Of a stretch of 34,896 nucleotides of DNA, positions 11,301 through 17,171 are shown one piece after another. Numbering within the stretch: the stretch's first letter is position 1; every line of letters starts with the position of its first letter. Source of the stretch: Candidatus Zhuqueibacterota bacterium. GTDB lineage: Bacteria > Electryoneota > RPQS01. The stretch is taken from assembly GCA_003818605.1 (NCBI GenBank), contig RPQS01000040.1:1-34896 (forward strand), read 5' to 3'. The notes below the pieces were generated by a model. It saw only the letters and a list, made by a program, of their open reading frames with translations. It did no database searches and was not told the origin of the DNA. Both the position numbers and the translations under genes were made by a program.

Positions 11301-12822
11301 TGCTGCCCGTATACTTGTTTGTGCCGTTGTCCTGTGTTCCGCCGTAAGCCGTGTTGCCGTTCAGTTGGTCGTTGCACATCGCGTAGAACTGATACGTGGC
11401 CAGTCCGCTGTTCAAATCCGTCCACGTGTCGCCGCCGTTCGTGGATTTGTACAATCCGCCGTCCGTTCCTGCGATGATCGTATTCGGATCTCCGGGCTTG
11501 AAGGCCAATGCGTGGTGATCCGCATGCGCATACAGCGAGTGTCCGGGAGGATAGTTCCAGTACGTTTTCTGCGACCAGTTCACGCCGCCGTTGGTGGACT
11601 TGTACAAGTCCAATCCGGAGGAATAAACGATGGACGAATTCGTGGGATGGACTTCGCACACGATATTGTACCATCCCTGCCCAGAGTACATATTGGGTGT
11701 TGAGGCCTGCAGCGTCCAGCTTCCGCCCGCATTGGTCGTGCGATAGATTCCTAAAAGCCCCGCGCCCGCCGAAATGGTTTGTGAAATACCGACGTACAGC
11801 GTCTGTTCGCTGCTTTGCGAAATCGTCAGCGCCATCCGCCCCATACTTGTAGCGGAGGGCAATCCGCTCGATCTCAGCGTCCACGTTGCGCCGCCGTCTT
11901 CGGACTTGTACACTCCATTGCTCGAACCGCCCCATGGATAACCAATCGCGGCATACAGCACATTCGCGGAATCGGGATGGATGATCAGGTCTTTTGTGTC
12001 CCCGCTCAAATATCGCGTCCAACTCGAACCGCCGTCCGTGGATTTGTACACGCCGCCGCCCCCGCTCCAGATATTGGTTGCGCACCACAGAATCTGCGAA
12101 TTGGTGGGATGAACGATCAGTTTGTTGATCGCCCGTCCTTGCGATTGCGTCCAAGACATGCCCGTCGTGTTCCACGTGCTGCCCGCATCGGTGGATTTTA
12201 AAATCCCCGCGCCGAGCACTGCGTCTACGTTGTAAGCCCCTTCGCCCGTGCCGATATAAACCGTATTGAGATTGCTGGGATCAAGCGCCACCGAACCGAT
12301 GGCCAACGAGGGAAGATCGTCTGTCAAAGGCAGCCAGCTCGTTCCGCCGTTGGTGGTTTTCCACAATCCGCCGGAAGCCGCGCCGACGTAAATAATATTC
12401 GTATTGGTGGGATGCCATGCGATTGTGAGCATGCGGCCCGCGATGTTGTTCGGCCCCATAGCCGTCCAGTTCTCGTCAAGCGTCCGGTCGCGATGGTGGC
12501 TGCTCCGCTTGGTTTCCCAAGCCTGCATCCGCGCGCCGATGGGAATGTCGCCGCTCGGAAACGCGCGCTGGCCGTAGAACCATTCCATGCGGTTAAACGG
12601 CTTCCAACCCGTCCCTTTTCCCGGGCTGACTAACGGGTCGTAGTGCGTCCGAAACAGTGAATCCATTTGCGCAAACGTGTTGATGGATTCCACGGCAACG
12701 TCTTCTGCGCGCAACGTGTTGCGTAGCGGAAGCAGGCTTGTTGCGAGGACGCACACCATAAGAGCGGCCCGAACAAACGGAGTAAGTCCATGGGAGAGCG
12801 TAAGCTTGGAAGGGGTACACAT
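2395..12822 (-). CDS. Giant T9SS-sorted surface protein: BNR/sortilin-like propeller plus 28 Ig-like repeats
   Basis: The 3475-residue protein begins with a signal peptide (hydrophobic AALMVCVLATSLLPL, likely cleaved near LRA-ED at residue 39). Residues about 118-765 carry thirteen blade motifs of the K(S/T)TNGGxxW type, as in BNR/sortilin/Ycf48-like propellers; two seven-bladed propellers would fit. Residues 777-3380 are 28 tandem units of about 93 residues, each opening with PNGGE(S/T)W and containing a V(Q/L)LNRxYPxGxWETL strand pair and an ARVRV strand. This resembles the Kre9/KNH-type (Ser-Thr-rich, PF10342-like) beta-sandwich. The last 90 residues are a T9SS type A sorting domain (YPNPFNAVATMEF, IVIFDIMGREVERL, GSGVYFARM, ending LHLIK). 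The start has AAGAGGTG at 12833-12840, 10 bases upstream. The predicted role is a secreted or surface-anchored stalked protein with a binding head; the ligand is unknown. No catalytic motif was seen. Confidence 0.9.
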   Translation of the reverse strand: MCTPSKLTLSHGLTPFVRAALMVCVLATSLLPLRNTLRAEDVAVESINTFAQMDSLFRTHYDPLVSPGKGTGWKPFNRMEWFYGQRAFPSGDIPIGARMQAWETKRSSHHRDRTLDENWTAMGPNNIAGRMLTIAWHPTNTNIIYVGAASGGLWKTTNGGTSWLPLTDDLPSLAIGSVALDPSNLNTVYIGTGEGAYNVDAVLGAGILKSTDAGSTWNTTGMSWTQSQGRAINKLIVHPTNSQILWCATNIWSGGGGVYKSTDGGSSWTRYLSGDTKDLIIHPDSANVLYAAIGYPWGGSSNGVYKSEDGGATWTLRSSGLPSATSMGRMALTISQSSEQTLYVGISQTISAGAGLLGIYRTTNAGGSWTLQASTPNMYSGQGWYNIVCEVHPTNSSIVYSSGLDLYKSTNGGVNWSQKTYWNYPPGHSLYAHADHHALAFKPGDPNTIIAGTDGGLYKSTNGGDTWTDLNSGLATYQFYAMCNDQLNGNTAYGGTQDNGTNKYTGSTTWSAVLGGDGAYCNVDHTNSNIIYAGTQRGSHYKSTNGGSSFYAIQSGISGVGAWVTPRVMDPSNATVLYTGTTMVYKTTNGGSNWSAISSALSTQYISTIAIAPSNSQVIYVGYENNGQVWKTTNGGTNWTSCYSGLPYRYITRVAVHPTDPNTVMVTVSGYGTGHIWKSTNGGTSWTNVSTGVPDMPCNSIVYDTNDPNKLYVATDLGVYATTNGGSSWSDYSNGMPNVVVDDIALHPTTGMLRAATHGRGMWQTSTGTPSVAVQTPNGGESWIAGGSQNITWATGGLGGNVAIELNRDYPGGSWESLTSSTSNDGSFTWTVTNPTTTHARVRITSVETPAATDISNADFSITQPQLTLSAPNGGETWIVNSSQTISWTLSGTTGNVVVQIDRSYPSGNWTTLTTTSSSSYAWTVTTPASSTARIRIYLQALASVGDTSSANFNIVEPAVAVTYPNGGESLTPGSIQRIRWTTQYLSGSVKVELNRSYPSGSWVTLASTVTADSLVWTVDQNGTTSARVRVTSNSYTSATDVSDANFTVLTPTLAVTTPNGGEVAAAGFPYVIRWSRTNLDGPLNVYVNREYSTGTWSPIAVGVTADTFAWNVTTPYSNAARIRVSSVTLPTLLDESNSNFVIGTGIVVSSPNGGESWAVGSSQTISWARYNAAGAATVQINRSYPAGAWETLSSSVTTDSYSWTVTGPGSAAARVRVFLTATPTIGDSSNNNFSIPAPGLLLTSPLGGEAWGIGTSQNITWVRNDAEGNVTVQLNRTYPGGTWETLTTTAAGTSHAWTVTASATTTARVRVFLTAATSVGDTSNTNFGIGIPQLTLLAPAGGETWLIGSVQKIRWSRQFASGDVRVMLNRSYPGGSWETLASAVAVDSLQWTVTAAASSAARVRIYLVSNSTVADTSGSHFTIAAPGITVTSPNGGEAWVIGEAQTITFARNNADGEATVQVNRAYPSGTWENISTTVTGTSVSWTPTGSASTACRVRVFLNSAPSARDSSNANFSLISASLTVTAPNGGISLGIGSATTITWTRSNATGPVTVVLNRNYPSGSWDTLSTTETSNSMSWTVTGPATTLARVRVSLNSNPAIADESNANFSIVQPALTLSAPNGGESYTLGGPLTVRWTRTLATGGVSVLLNRNYPSGGWETLTTGVTVDTFRWTAVGAASSTCRIKIQLTADETINDVSAANFSFVAKALALTSHNSGETVYTGSTSSVTFTRTNATGNVTVQLNRNYPAGSWETLTSTVTASTYSWSVSGALSANARLRVFLTAEAFVGDTTETGFAIAAPSLTMIYPNGGETWLAGSSQTIQWQRAGVSENVRVDLKRNYPSGSWETIASSVSGNGYVWTVSGSATNARIRVVSTTTSTRGDTSNANFTIISAPIALITPNGGETLNAGFPYTIKWTRFQADGEVRVDLNRSYPAGSWEVLGTTTTDSLVWNASGAASTTARIKVYLISNPSVGDTSVANFTIFQPSLVLTSPAGGEHWAAGSTYLVAWTRSGLAGSVRLELDRAYPSGTWETIVGGQTGNNYSWTVTQPTTEQARLRIVYESQPVFGDTSNDFSIMDPGLAVLWPNNGDTLIIGQAYTFRWMRAGVTGPVRIDLNRNYPDGAWEVLNGGTSADTMRWTVTGAVGLHSRLRVQLVTNSSISDVSDVDFLIAHQSLHLLTPVAGDSIALGLPVQIAWSSVGLAPGVNIYIKRNWPSGSWETLASNAGGNSYTWTASGAASETARIRVLATTNPMMGDTTDGAVRIGQPQFVYVMPSAADTFYAGETVTLKWSRRFTAGTVRVELSRQGTGGPWEEIGIADGDSILWNVTGPVTNIARLRITSVDVAWISSMTSFNCAILVPSLNVTLPAAGYVQALGRSMTVIWTRTSFSSPVDVLLERSPGAPLELLRSGVAGDSIHWTASGSASGNARITVRSSAGIPLEAQSGLFSLAAPELILATPSAGHNAIAGRNLSLTWRRLIVNDPVKVDICRSYPGGAWTTLTSSVSDTFYNWTVTEPGTNNARLRIVSTVDASLGDTMAGNFQILVPSLFFGDLGRARIIIGFPAVLSWTRIAVEGPVNLYLSRNGGASFSELIAANVAGDSYTWIPTEPPTEQARIMVRSVQSPSISAQSDDFVLALPQLLLANPIGGETVPLGSVLPIRWTREDHPAGVHVTINRSYPGGSWQTLAVNVDADSFLWTVNGSETESARIRITSSVKSTWTAESGTFSIRAAALHITAPISNQELWTGDSFNVSWQRTAYTGAVRVLLRTAAGITDTLAANVTGVEAIGLLSPRETENSWIVIEDMAQRVPRDSIAVRGPYAARLAITSPANGVRWVLDHAQSIEFTRQHAEGDVSVAVSRNYPVSAWESLGTTASNEFLWIPIGEETEALSVRVMLDARPGAADTIFNMRLVRPGLALNPLAQSEYEIGSDLQISWSNHETDGGVRLELDRNYPSGAWTTLYEGEGSQFTWPIAGDTTSHARLRIVSVNYAEAADTLESDVTFFRRELEFVGTFETDYDIGDVIHTEWQATWSEGPYRLLALREGLPAETLLSNSTATSFDWTVTPPRSDHVSLVILDEVTGLADTSSEFTVHAPALTFLLPAESGIDTVGNILAIAWQWTDGSGAVKLEVSRDSLNGTWQTLSDNTNEAQYFWTVVGPGTDSLRIRVSSFANPAIYAISPVRRVIEPGLSLQLGGGETWYVGEQKWIRWQRTNYSGAVDVEVTAGDRADPWETLAQVTVDSFLWTVTGPAADMVALRITARDRPELTDTTDSPLRIVMPQIRVVAPNGGEVLETDQEIRLRWTGEGFGGDVSLVLWRGEPVNEYDTLFAATVNDSSEIWTVSGPAAQNCYLIVTALSNAALADTSDGVFEIRGPSAIGDARDLPREYALNPPYPNPFNAVATMEFALPHDGTTQIVIFDIMGREVERLVDDYRKAGTHRVSWNANRVGSGVYFARMTSGDYHAVRKLHLIK
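2683..10494 (-). repeat. 28 tandem Ig-like coding repeats (about 279 bp each)
   Basis: The in-frame array encodes residues 777-3380 of the giant protein. I counted 28 units by their opening PNGG-type motif, the NRxYPxGxW segment and the ARVRV-type strand. Units 1-15 stay close to consensus (PNGGESW, LNRNYPSGSWETL). From about unit 16 the motifs decay (PVAGDSI, PAAGYVQ, LGRARII, PISNQEL, TFETDYD), and the last two recover GGGETW and PNGGEVL. No two neighbouring units look nearly identical at the DNA level, so the amplification is not recent. Confidence 0.85.
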
Positions 12823-12976
12823 CGTATTTCATCACCTCTTGACATCGTATCTCGCAAGAGGTAATGGCAACCCCTAAGCCAAGCCCGTCTACTGCACAGA
12901 CAAATCATCAGTATCTCGCTCGCGAAGTTCAACACATTTTTAATTTGCCGTGATGTTCGCTTTATCTATGCAAAAT

Positions 12977-13013
12977 GAAGCGGGTCGTCAATATCATCTT
13001 GACGACCCGCTTC
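12977..13013 (-). terminator. Terminator hairpin downstream of the 440-residue cargo gene
   Basis: Perfect 15-bp stem: GAAGCGGGTCGTCAA (12977-12991) and TTGACGACCCGCTTC (12999-13013) with a 7-base loop TATCATC. Read on the minus strand, the stem is followed by ATTTTGCAT, a modest T-run. It lies 183 bases past the stop of the minus-strand gene at 13196 and before the promoter region of the giant gene, so it probably insulates the two. Confidence 0.65.
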
Positions 13014-13091
13014 CCCCCGCTTCAGCGTGTAAATGAAAGGGGGACTTTTTCTCGTTTCTAATTTTCTTTTTCTGCCTTCTCCCATTAAGCA

Positions 13092-13120
13092 GGAATCCCC
13101 GCCATCATGGCGGGGATTCC
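13092..13120. repeat. Perfect palindromic stem-loop with ATCAT loop
   Basis: Arms GGAATCCCCGCCAT (13092-13105) and ATGGCGGGGATTCC (13107-13120) around a single C. The effective loop is ATCAT, as in the stem-loop at 2287-2315, although the stems are unrelated. It lies downstream of the minus-strand gene ending at 13196. No T-run follows on either strand, so its role as a terminator is uncertain. Confidence 0.6.
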
Positions 13121-13195
13121 CGTTTCCGTTTCACATCACCAGAGAGAAGATTCTTTCCGCGCCGCTAATGCGGCGCACGCAATGCCCGCAAGGGC

Positions 13196-14518
13196 CTATT
13201 TCATCAACACCATGCGATTGGTGAACGTTTGCTGATTCACGGTAATACGGTAAAAATAAATTCCGGAACTGAGATCGCTGCCGTTAAACGGCACGGCATA
13301 GGTGCCGGCGGTTTGATATGTATTCACCAGTTCCGCCACTTCCCGTCCCGTAATGTCGTACACGAACAAACCGACTTTCCCGGCCGCAGGAATCGAATAG
13401 CGGATCATCGTCGAAGGGTTAAACGGATTCGGATAATTCTCCGCCATCAGATACGAGACGGGTTCACCTACCAGCGTCGGTTCGTCCACGGCACTAACCG
13501 TCATGATCAGATTGGTCGTGTCGCCCGGTTCGCGCCAGAACTGGCCGTTGTACTCGTAGACAATGATCCACGGCGGGGAGTTCGGAGTCGGTGGAATCAG
13601 AGCGCCGACAATATGCATGGGGTGTCCGATTTCTCCCGGAATTTCCGTCATGTCCGTTCCGAAATTCAGGAAGACATGCTCGCCGCCGCTGTTCTGCGGA
13701 AGAAACATGAACACGCCCGGAGGATTCACCGGTTCGGGAATGCAGGTGTGGAAATCAAGTTGTCCCATCATTTCGATACGTGTCGGATCTGCATGTCCGT
13801 CCACGTCCGATTCCACGGCCGCCCCCCCGCACAGATTCATAACGTACGGTTGGCCGCCGCCGTTTCCACCGTGATGACCAAAGGGTGGACGCCATTCCAA
13901 ACCGTCAATCTGAAAGACGATGACCATCGGCGGATCGCCGTAGCTGAATAACCCGCCCTCGATCATGATGTCTTGTCCGTTCACAGGTCTTTCTGCACCA
14001 CTCGGAGGATTATACCACGGCGGACCGAAGCATAAGTGATATTCCGGCGTGCCGTCTCCTTCGACGTCAAGGAAGTACACGGTCCGTCTCGGATGCGCCG
14101 TGTCCGGATGCAACACGATCGCGGTTCCCGAAAGCTCGACCGTTGTCAACGAATCGCGCACCGGACGCGTTGTGTCGTGGTTTTGTCCGATCAGTGTGAG
14201 TGTTACAATGGTCGGCTGTGTTGGCAGCACTTCAATTAAAGCGGCTCCGAATCCGATCATCGGCTTGCGCGCGCTGATCGTATACGCTCCCGCAATGACA
14301 TGATCGAATGCGAATGTGCCGTTTTCCGCCGAGACCGCGCGTAAATTCATATGATGGCCGGGATGCCCGCCGTTGACGCCGGAAAGATGAACAAACGCGC
14401 CGGGTACCGGACTGCCGTCCCGCAGGGTCACCGTGCCCTGCACCGAGCCGATAGGCTGGGCAATGAGCGTGGCCGTCAGCAGCAATACTGTTGCTATGAC
14501 CAAGGTTGCGCGTTTCAT
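13196..14518 (-). CDS. T9SS-sorted secreted protein with carboxypeptidase-regulatory-like N-terminus
   Basis: The 440-residue protein starts with a clear signal peptide (MKRATLVIATVLLLTATLIA). A carboxypeptidase-regulatory-like beta-sandwich follows at about residues 25-115 (VQGTVTLRDGSPVPGAFVHL, GTFAFDHVIAGAYTISARKP). The centre has a distinctive unit, VELSGTAIV...YFLDVEGDGTPEYHLCFGPPWYNPPSGAERP...VIVFQIDGLEWR, and a diverged second copy that ends IIVYEYNGQFWREPGDT. The C-terminus (about 360-440) is a T9SS type A sorting domain: NYPNPFNPSTMIRYSIP, VYDITGREVAELVNTY, SSGIYFYRI, MVLMK. The start has AAGGAG about 8 bases upstream. It is a tandem paralogue of the next minus-strand gene. It is probably a surface or extracellular protein; the function of the central unit is unknown and no catalytic residues were recognised. 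Confidence 0.85.
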   Translation of the reverse strand: MKRATLVIATVLLLTATLIAQPIGSVQGTVTLRDGSPVPGAFVHLSGVNGGHPGHHMNLRAVSAENGTFAFDHVIAGAYTISARKPMIGFGAALIEVLPTQPTIVTLTLIGQNHDTTRPVRDSLTTVELSGTAIVLHPDTAHPRRTVYFLDVEGDGTPEYHLCFGPPWYNPPSGAERPVNGQDIMIEGGLFSYGDPPMVIVFQIDGLEWRPPFGHHGGNGGGQPYVMNLCGGAAVESDVDGHADPTRIEMMGQLDFHTCIPEPVNPPGVFMFLPQNSGGEHVFLNFGTDMTEIPGEIGHPMHIVGALIPPTPNSPPWIIVYEYNGQFWREPGDTTNLIMTVSAVDEPTLVGEPVSYLMAENYPNPFNPSTMIRYSIPAAGKVGLFVYDITGREVAELVNTYQTAGTYAVPFNGSDLSSGIYFYRITVNQQTFTNRMVLMK

Positions 14519-14585
14519 GGCTTGTCTCCTTACAGTTCTCTATTTCGGTTAGAAGGATGAACCTCGAATCAACCGCACTTGCGAA

Positions 14586-14619
14586 TCGTCGTCGCGGGCG
14601 TGGCGACCCGCGACGACGA
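14586..14619 (-). terminator. GC-rich hairpin between the two cargo paralogues
   Basis: 13-bp perfect stem: TCGTCGTCGCGGG (14586-14598) and CCCGCGACGACGA (14607-14619) with loop CGTGGCGA. It lies 20 bases downstream of the minus-strand stop at 14640 and about 70 bases before the start of the next gene. There is no T-run, so it may attenuate read-through or protect the mRNA end rather than act as a classical terminator. Confidence 0.5.
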
Positions 14620-14639
14620 CTGCATATCACTCCGTGGAA

Positions 14640-15950
14640 TTACTTCATCAACACCATACGGCCTGTATGGGTGGTGTTGCCGGCACTCAATCGGTAGAAG
14701 TAAATGCCGGAAGAGTGTGTGCTGCCGTTCCAGGGAACGGCGTATGCTCCTGCGGTCTGGTGAGTGTTCACCAGTTCGGCCACTTCGCGGCCGGTCAGAT
14801 CAAACACTTTTAACGTCACATCGCCTGCCACCGGAATCGAGTAGCTAATGGTGGTAACGGGGTTGAAAGGATTCGGATAGTTGTTCACCGTGACATACGA
14901 CGTCGGTGCGCCGATGTATACCGGCTCTTCCACCGCCGAGACCATCGCCGCGCCCAAGCCAACCGTATCGCCCGGCTCGCGCCAGAAAACGCCGTTGATC
15001 TCGTAGACGATAACAATCGGAACTTCCGCGTTCGGGCAATAAATCTGCCCACCCACGATTGTCACTTCTTCGCCGTTCAGCGGACGCGTGGCGCCGTTGC
15101 CCGGATCGTAATTCGGGCCGCCGAAATCCAGCCTGTATTCCGGCTCCGGATCGTCATCTGTATTCAGAGCGATGCACGGAGTCTCACCGTGGAAGCCGAT
15201 GCAGCGCAGCCACTCGGCTGTGCCTTCGAGTTCCACTAAGGTCACACTGTCCGGATTGCAGCCGTTGTTGCCGTGATCGCCGCCGCCGTGTCCGCCGTGT
15301 CCTTGTCCGGGAATACGCCAGACCAAGCCGTTGATCTCAAACACAACAATGACCGGAGGCTCGGCAAACGTCAAGAGTCCGCCTTGAATCGTGATCTGAT
15401 CGCCGTTCTCGGGACGAACCGCGCCACTCGGCGGATTGTACCACGGCGGTCCAAAGCTTAAACGGAAATCAGGCGCGCCGTCCGCATTCACGTCCAATGC
15501 ATAAAGAGTGCGGCGGGGATGCAGGCTGTCCGGATGAACCACGATAGCCGTACCGGTCAGCTCAACAATGGTCAAGCTGTCGCGAGGCGGACGGGGAGTC
15601 GTATCGCGATGCTGAATGGTCAGCGTCACGTTCGTGGTCAGACCCTGTTCAACTAAAATCATGCCTCGGGCAAAACCCAAACGCGGGGCCATGGCATTAA
15701 TCTCATAACGACCAACCGGGACACTCGGAAATCCAAACGTGCCGTCCGGTCCCGTTAACATCATAAACGGCGGGCGAGGGCCATGCATACCGCCGTCGTG
15801 AATACGTACCATATGGATCTGCGCGGCTGGCACCGGTGTGCCGTCCGCCAGATTGACCAAGCCTTGAACGGCGCCAAACTGAACAGGTTGTGCCATTAAA
15901 GCGGAAGTCAAGGCCAGAATTGCTGCCAACGTGAACAAAACGCGTTTCAT
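14640..15950 (-). CDS. T9SS-sorted secreted protein, tandem paralogue
   Basis: The 436-residue protein has the same architecture as its downstream neighbour: signal peptide (MKRVLFTLAAILALTSALMA), carboxypeptidase-regulatory-like domain (VQGLVNLADGTPVPAAQIHM, GTFGFPSVPVGRYEINAMAP), two copies of the central unit, and a T9SS sorting domain (NYPNPFNPVTTISYSIP, VFDLTGREVAELVNTH, SSGIYFYRL, MVLMK). Here both central copies are well kept: VELTGTAIV...LSFGPPWYNPPSGAVRP and VELEGTAEW...LDFGGPNYDPGNGATRP, each ending in a V(F/Y)EINGxxWR strand. A His/Gly-rich linker (GQGHGGHGGGDHGNNG) joins them and might bind metal. The start has TAGGAG 8 bases upstream. Close spacing (121 bases) and shared order suggest duplication and probable co-transcription. 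Confidence 0.85.
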   Translation of the reverse strand: MKRVLFTLAAILALTSALMAQPVQFGAVQGLVNLADGTPVPAAQIHMVRIHDGGMHGPRPPFMMLTGPDGTFGFPSVPVGRYEINAMAPRLGFARGMILVEQGLTTNVTLTIQHRDTTPRPPRDSLTIVELTGTAIVVHPDSLHPRRTLYALDVNADGAPDFRLSFGPPWYNPPSGAVRPENGDQITIQGGLLTFAEPPVIVVFEINGLVWRIPGQGHGGHGGGDHGNNGCNPDSVTLVELEGTAEWLRCIGFHGETPCIALNTDDDPEPEYRLDFGGPNYDPGNGATRPLNGEEVTIVGGQIYCPNAEVPIVIVYEINGVFWREPGDTVGLGAAMVSAVEEPVYIGAPTSYVTVNNYPNPFNPVTTISYSIPVAGDVTLKVFDLTGREVAELVNTHQTAGAYAVPWNGSTHSSGIYFYRLSAGNTTHTGRMVLMK

Positions 15951-16189
15951 AATGCAGTGCTCCTAAAGAATAAAGGTTTCAGGTTACGGCTTCATTTAAG
16001 GCAATTTTGCGGCCACAACATAACATCTTATTATTTAGTCAGATAAATATAATATTTTCTTCCTTGTGTGATCCAGCTTCCCAGTCCTGCGCATCGCATG
16101 CGCAACTCACTGAGATGCAGTGCGGGGCCGCTGACTCTACTCCATTTGCGGGAGAAAATGGGAGAGCGCGACCCCGCACCGTTGAAATT

Positions 16190-16219
16190 CGCCGAGCGGG
16201 ATCTGTGATCCCGCTGGAA
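16190..16219. repeat. Hairpin-family repeat, variant GGGATC/GATCCC
   Basis: Flank CGCCG, then arm AGCGGGATC (16195-16203), loop TGT, arm GATCCCGCT (16207-16215), then GGAA. The flanks match those of the copies near 33411, 33801 and 34771, while the stem differs on both sides and still pairs perfectly. Confidence 0.65.
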
Positions 16220-16265
16220 ACTACCTGATTATCAGGCAGCGGAAACACACCCCGCCTGATTATTC

Positions 16266-16297
16266 TTCCGCCGTGGCGGGTGTGTCACCCGCCCGGC
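16266..16297. repeat. Hairpin-family repeat, variant GGCGGGTG/CACCCGCC
   Basis: Flank TTCCGCCGT, arm GGCGGGTG (16275-16282), loop TGT, arm CACCCGCC (16286-16293), then CGGC. It differs from the copy at 17421-17452 by one stem base (C-G here, T-G wobble there). It lies just past the stop of the lipoprotein gene ending at 16308 on the minus strand, so it may serve as its 3' structure. Confidence 0.65.
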
Positions 16298-16307
16298 ATC
16301 CGAGCCT

Positions 16308-17171
16308 CTATTCCGTCTTCTTCGGACCAGCATCCAGTATAACCGTAAATTGAAGGTCTATCGGCTTGTTCTGCTGAATCCCTCCGCTGCGTTTCTCCAT
16401 TCCCTCCGAATGACCCTTCCCTTGCGGCCCGCCGCCCATTCCACCGCCAGGGAATCCGCCTCCGCCTCCCGGACCCTGACCGTTTCCTCCGAATCCCGGC
16501 ATCCCGCGCGGAGGACCGTCCTCACCTTTGCGGAGTTTCTTCCGTTCCATGGCCGGAGACTCTGCCTTGAGAAGAATGGTTGCGCCCGGCTTCAACCACG
16601 GAATCAATTCCGCTATTTCGATTCGGAATGTCAACTCGACGGAATTCGGAGTCTCCATATACTGAGCCTGCAATCCCATCTGATCCGCTTCCCCGGCCGT
16701 TTTCCGTCCGCTGACGGTTGAGTCAGGGGAGATTATTTCCAAGTCATCATTCTGCATCTTGAGCATTTCAACAACTGAGGACGGCGGCAGATCGGCCTTG
16801 GGAAGGAAGTGTCCCGATTGCGCCGGAGGCTTCTCCCCGTGCATGCCCATCGGATAGCGGATTCCCCACTTCAGATCCGGTTTTTCCGGCCTGCTGAACC
16901 ACAGAGTCAAGCCCGCTCCCTTAAATCGTCCCGCCAAATTCCGTTCCGGCGAATAGAAGCGTATATAAAAAGCGCCGCTGTCGTTGACCATCGTGAGTGA
17001 GCCGTTGAGTTTTTCGATTCGGTAAGCCGGAAGGTTCCACCAATCGGGATTACCGCTCACGATGGACGTTGGGTTCAGCCAGACCGACCGTAAAGTCTCC
17101 GATTTGCAGCCCGCAAGCAGCAGGCATGCTAAAACTAAAGACAAAACAGTGATTCTATTCAAGTACCACAT
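16308..17171 (-). CDS. Orphan lipoprotein with Gly-rich C-terminal segment
   Basis: The protein has 287 residues when started at ATG 17171. A longer in-frame start at 17252 exists, but it would bury the signal peptide 27 residues inside; GGAG lies 11 bases upstream of 17171. The signal peptide ends in a lipobox (L19-A20-G21-C22), so it should be lipid-anchored, probably in the outer membrane. The body has a beta-rich part (GSLTMVNDSGAFYIRFYSP, LTLWFSRPEKPDLKWGIRYP) and a second one (NSVELTFRIEIAELIPWLKP). Residues about 227-262 form a Gly/Pro-rich low-complexity segment (GGGGGFPGGGMGGGPQGKG), and the C-terminus returns to a strand (PIDLQFTVILDAGPKK). I do not recognise the family, and no catalytic motif is visible. 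It is monocistronic and diverges from the glycosyltransferase cluster. Confidence 0.7.
   Translation of the reverse strand: MWYLNRITVLSLVLACLLLAGCKSETLRSVWLNPTSIVSGNPDWWNLPAYRIEKLNGSLTMVNDSGAFYIRFYSPERNLAGRFKGAGLTLWFSRPEKPDLKWGIRYPMGMHGEKPPAQSGHFLPKADLPPSSVVEMLKMQNDDLEIISPDSTVSGRKTAGEADQMGLQAQYMETPNSVELTFRIEIAELIPWLKPGATILLKAESPAMERKKLRKGEDGPPRGMPGFGGNGQGPGGGGGFPGGGMGGGPQGKGHSEGMEKRSGGIQQNKPIDLQFTVILDAGPKKTE

Larger units (their letters stand above)
12823..13195. other. Intergenic gap with two strong stem-loops
   Basis: This 373-base gap lies between the start of the giant gene and the end of the 440-residue cargo gene. It holds the ribosome site of the giant gene (12833-12840), the perfect hairpin at 12977-13013, the palindrome at 13092-13120, and a short G-run element (AAATGAAAGGGGGACTTTTT, 13031-13050) resembling the G-run repeats found elsewhere in the window. 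A smaller stem, GCCGC/GCGGC with loop TAAT, lies at 13161-13174. No gene is visible. A promoter for the giant gene should lie at about 12845-12970, but no clear hexamers were seen. Confidence 0.6.
15951..16307. other. Intergenic gap carrying two hairpin repeats
   Basis: This 357-base gap holds an AT-rich stretch just upstream of the 436-residue cargo gene (about 16010-16070, with TTATTATTTAG and AATATAATATT), a likely site for its promoter. It then holds two members of the dispersed hairpin family (16190-16219 and 16266-16297), with a small palindrome CCTGATTATCAGG at 16224-16236 between them. No coding sequence is supported; the short open frames across the repeats are chance. Confidence 0.6.

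Noticed and set aside
10306-11703. 465-residue open frame on the plus strand, and others opposite the giant gene
   Set aside because: It lies antisense to the propeller region of the 3475-residue gene, has an Arg/His-rich composition, no family motif and no ribosome site. It is a by-product of GC-rich repeated coding DNA.
10712-12175. 487-residue open frame on the minus strand within the giant gene
   Set aside because: It is another reading frame of the propeller-coding DNA; the repeated periodicity is inherited, and the composition (Arg, His, Gln) is not protein-like.
16224-16236. Small palindrome CCTGATTATCAGG as an operator
   Set aside because: It sits between two hairpin repeats downstream of one gene and about 270 bases from the start of the other, with no promoter elements nearby.
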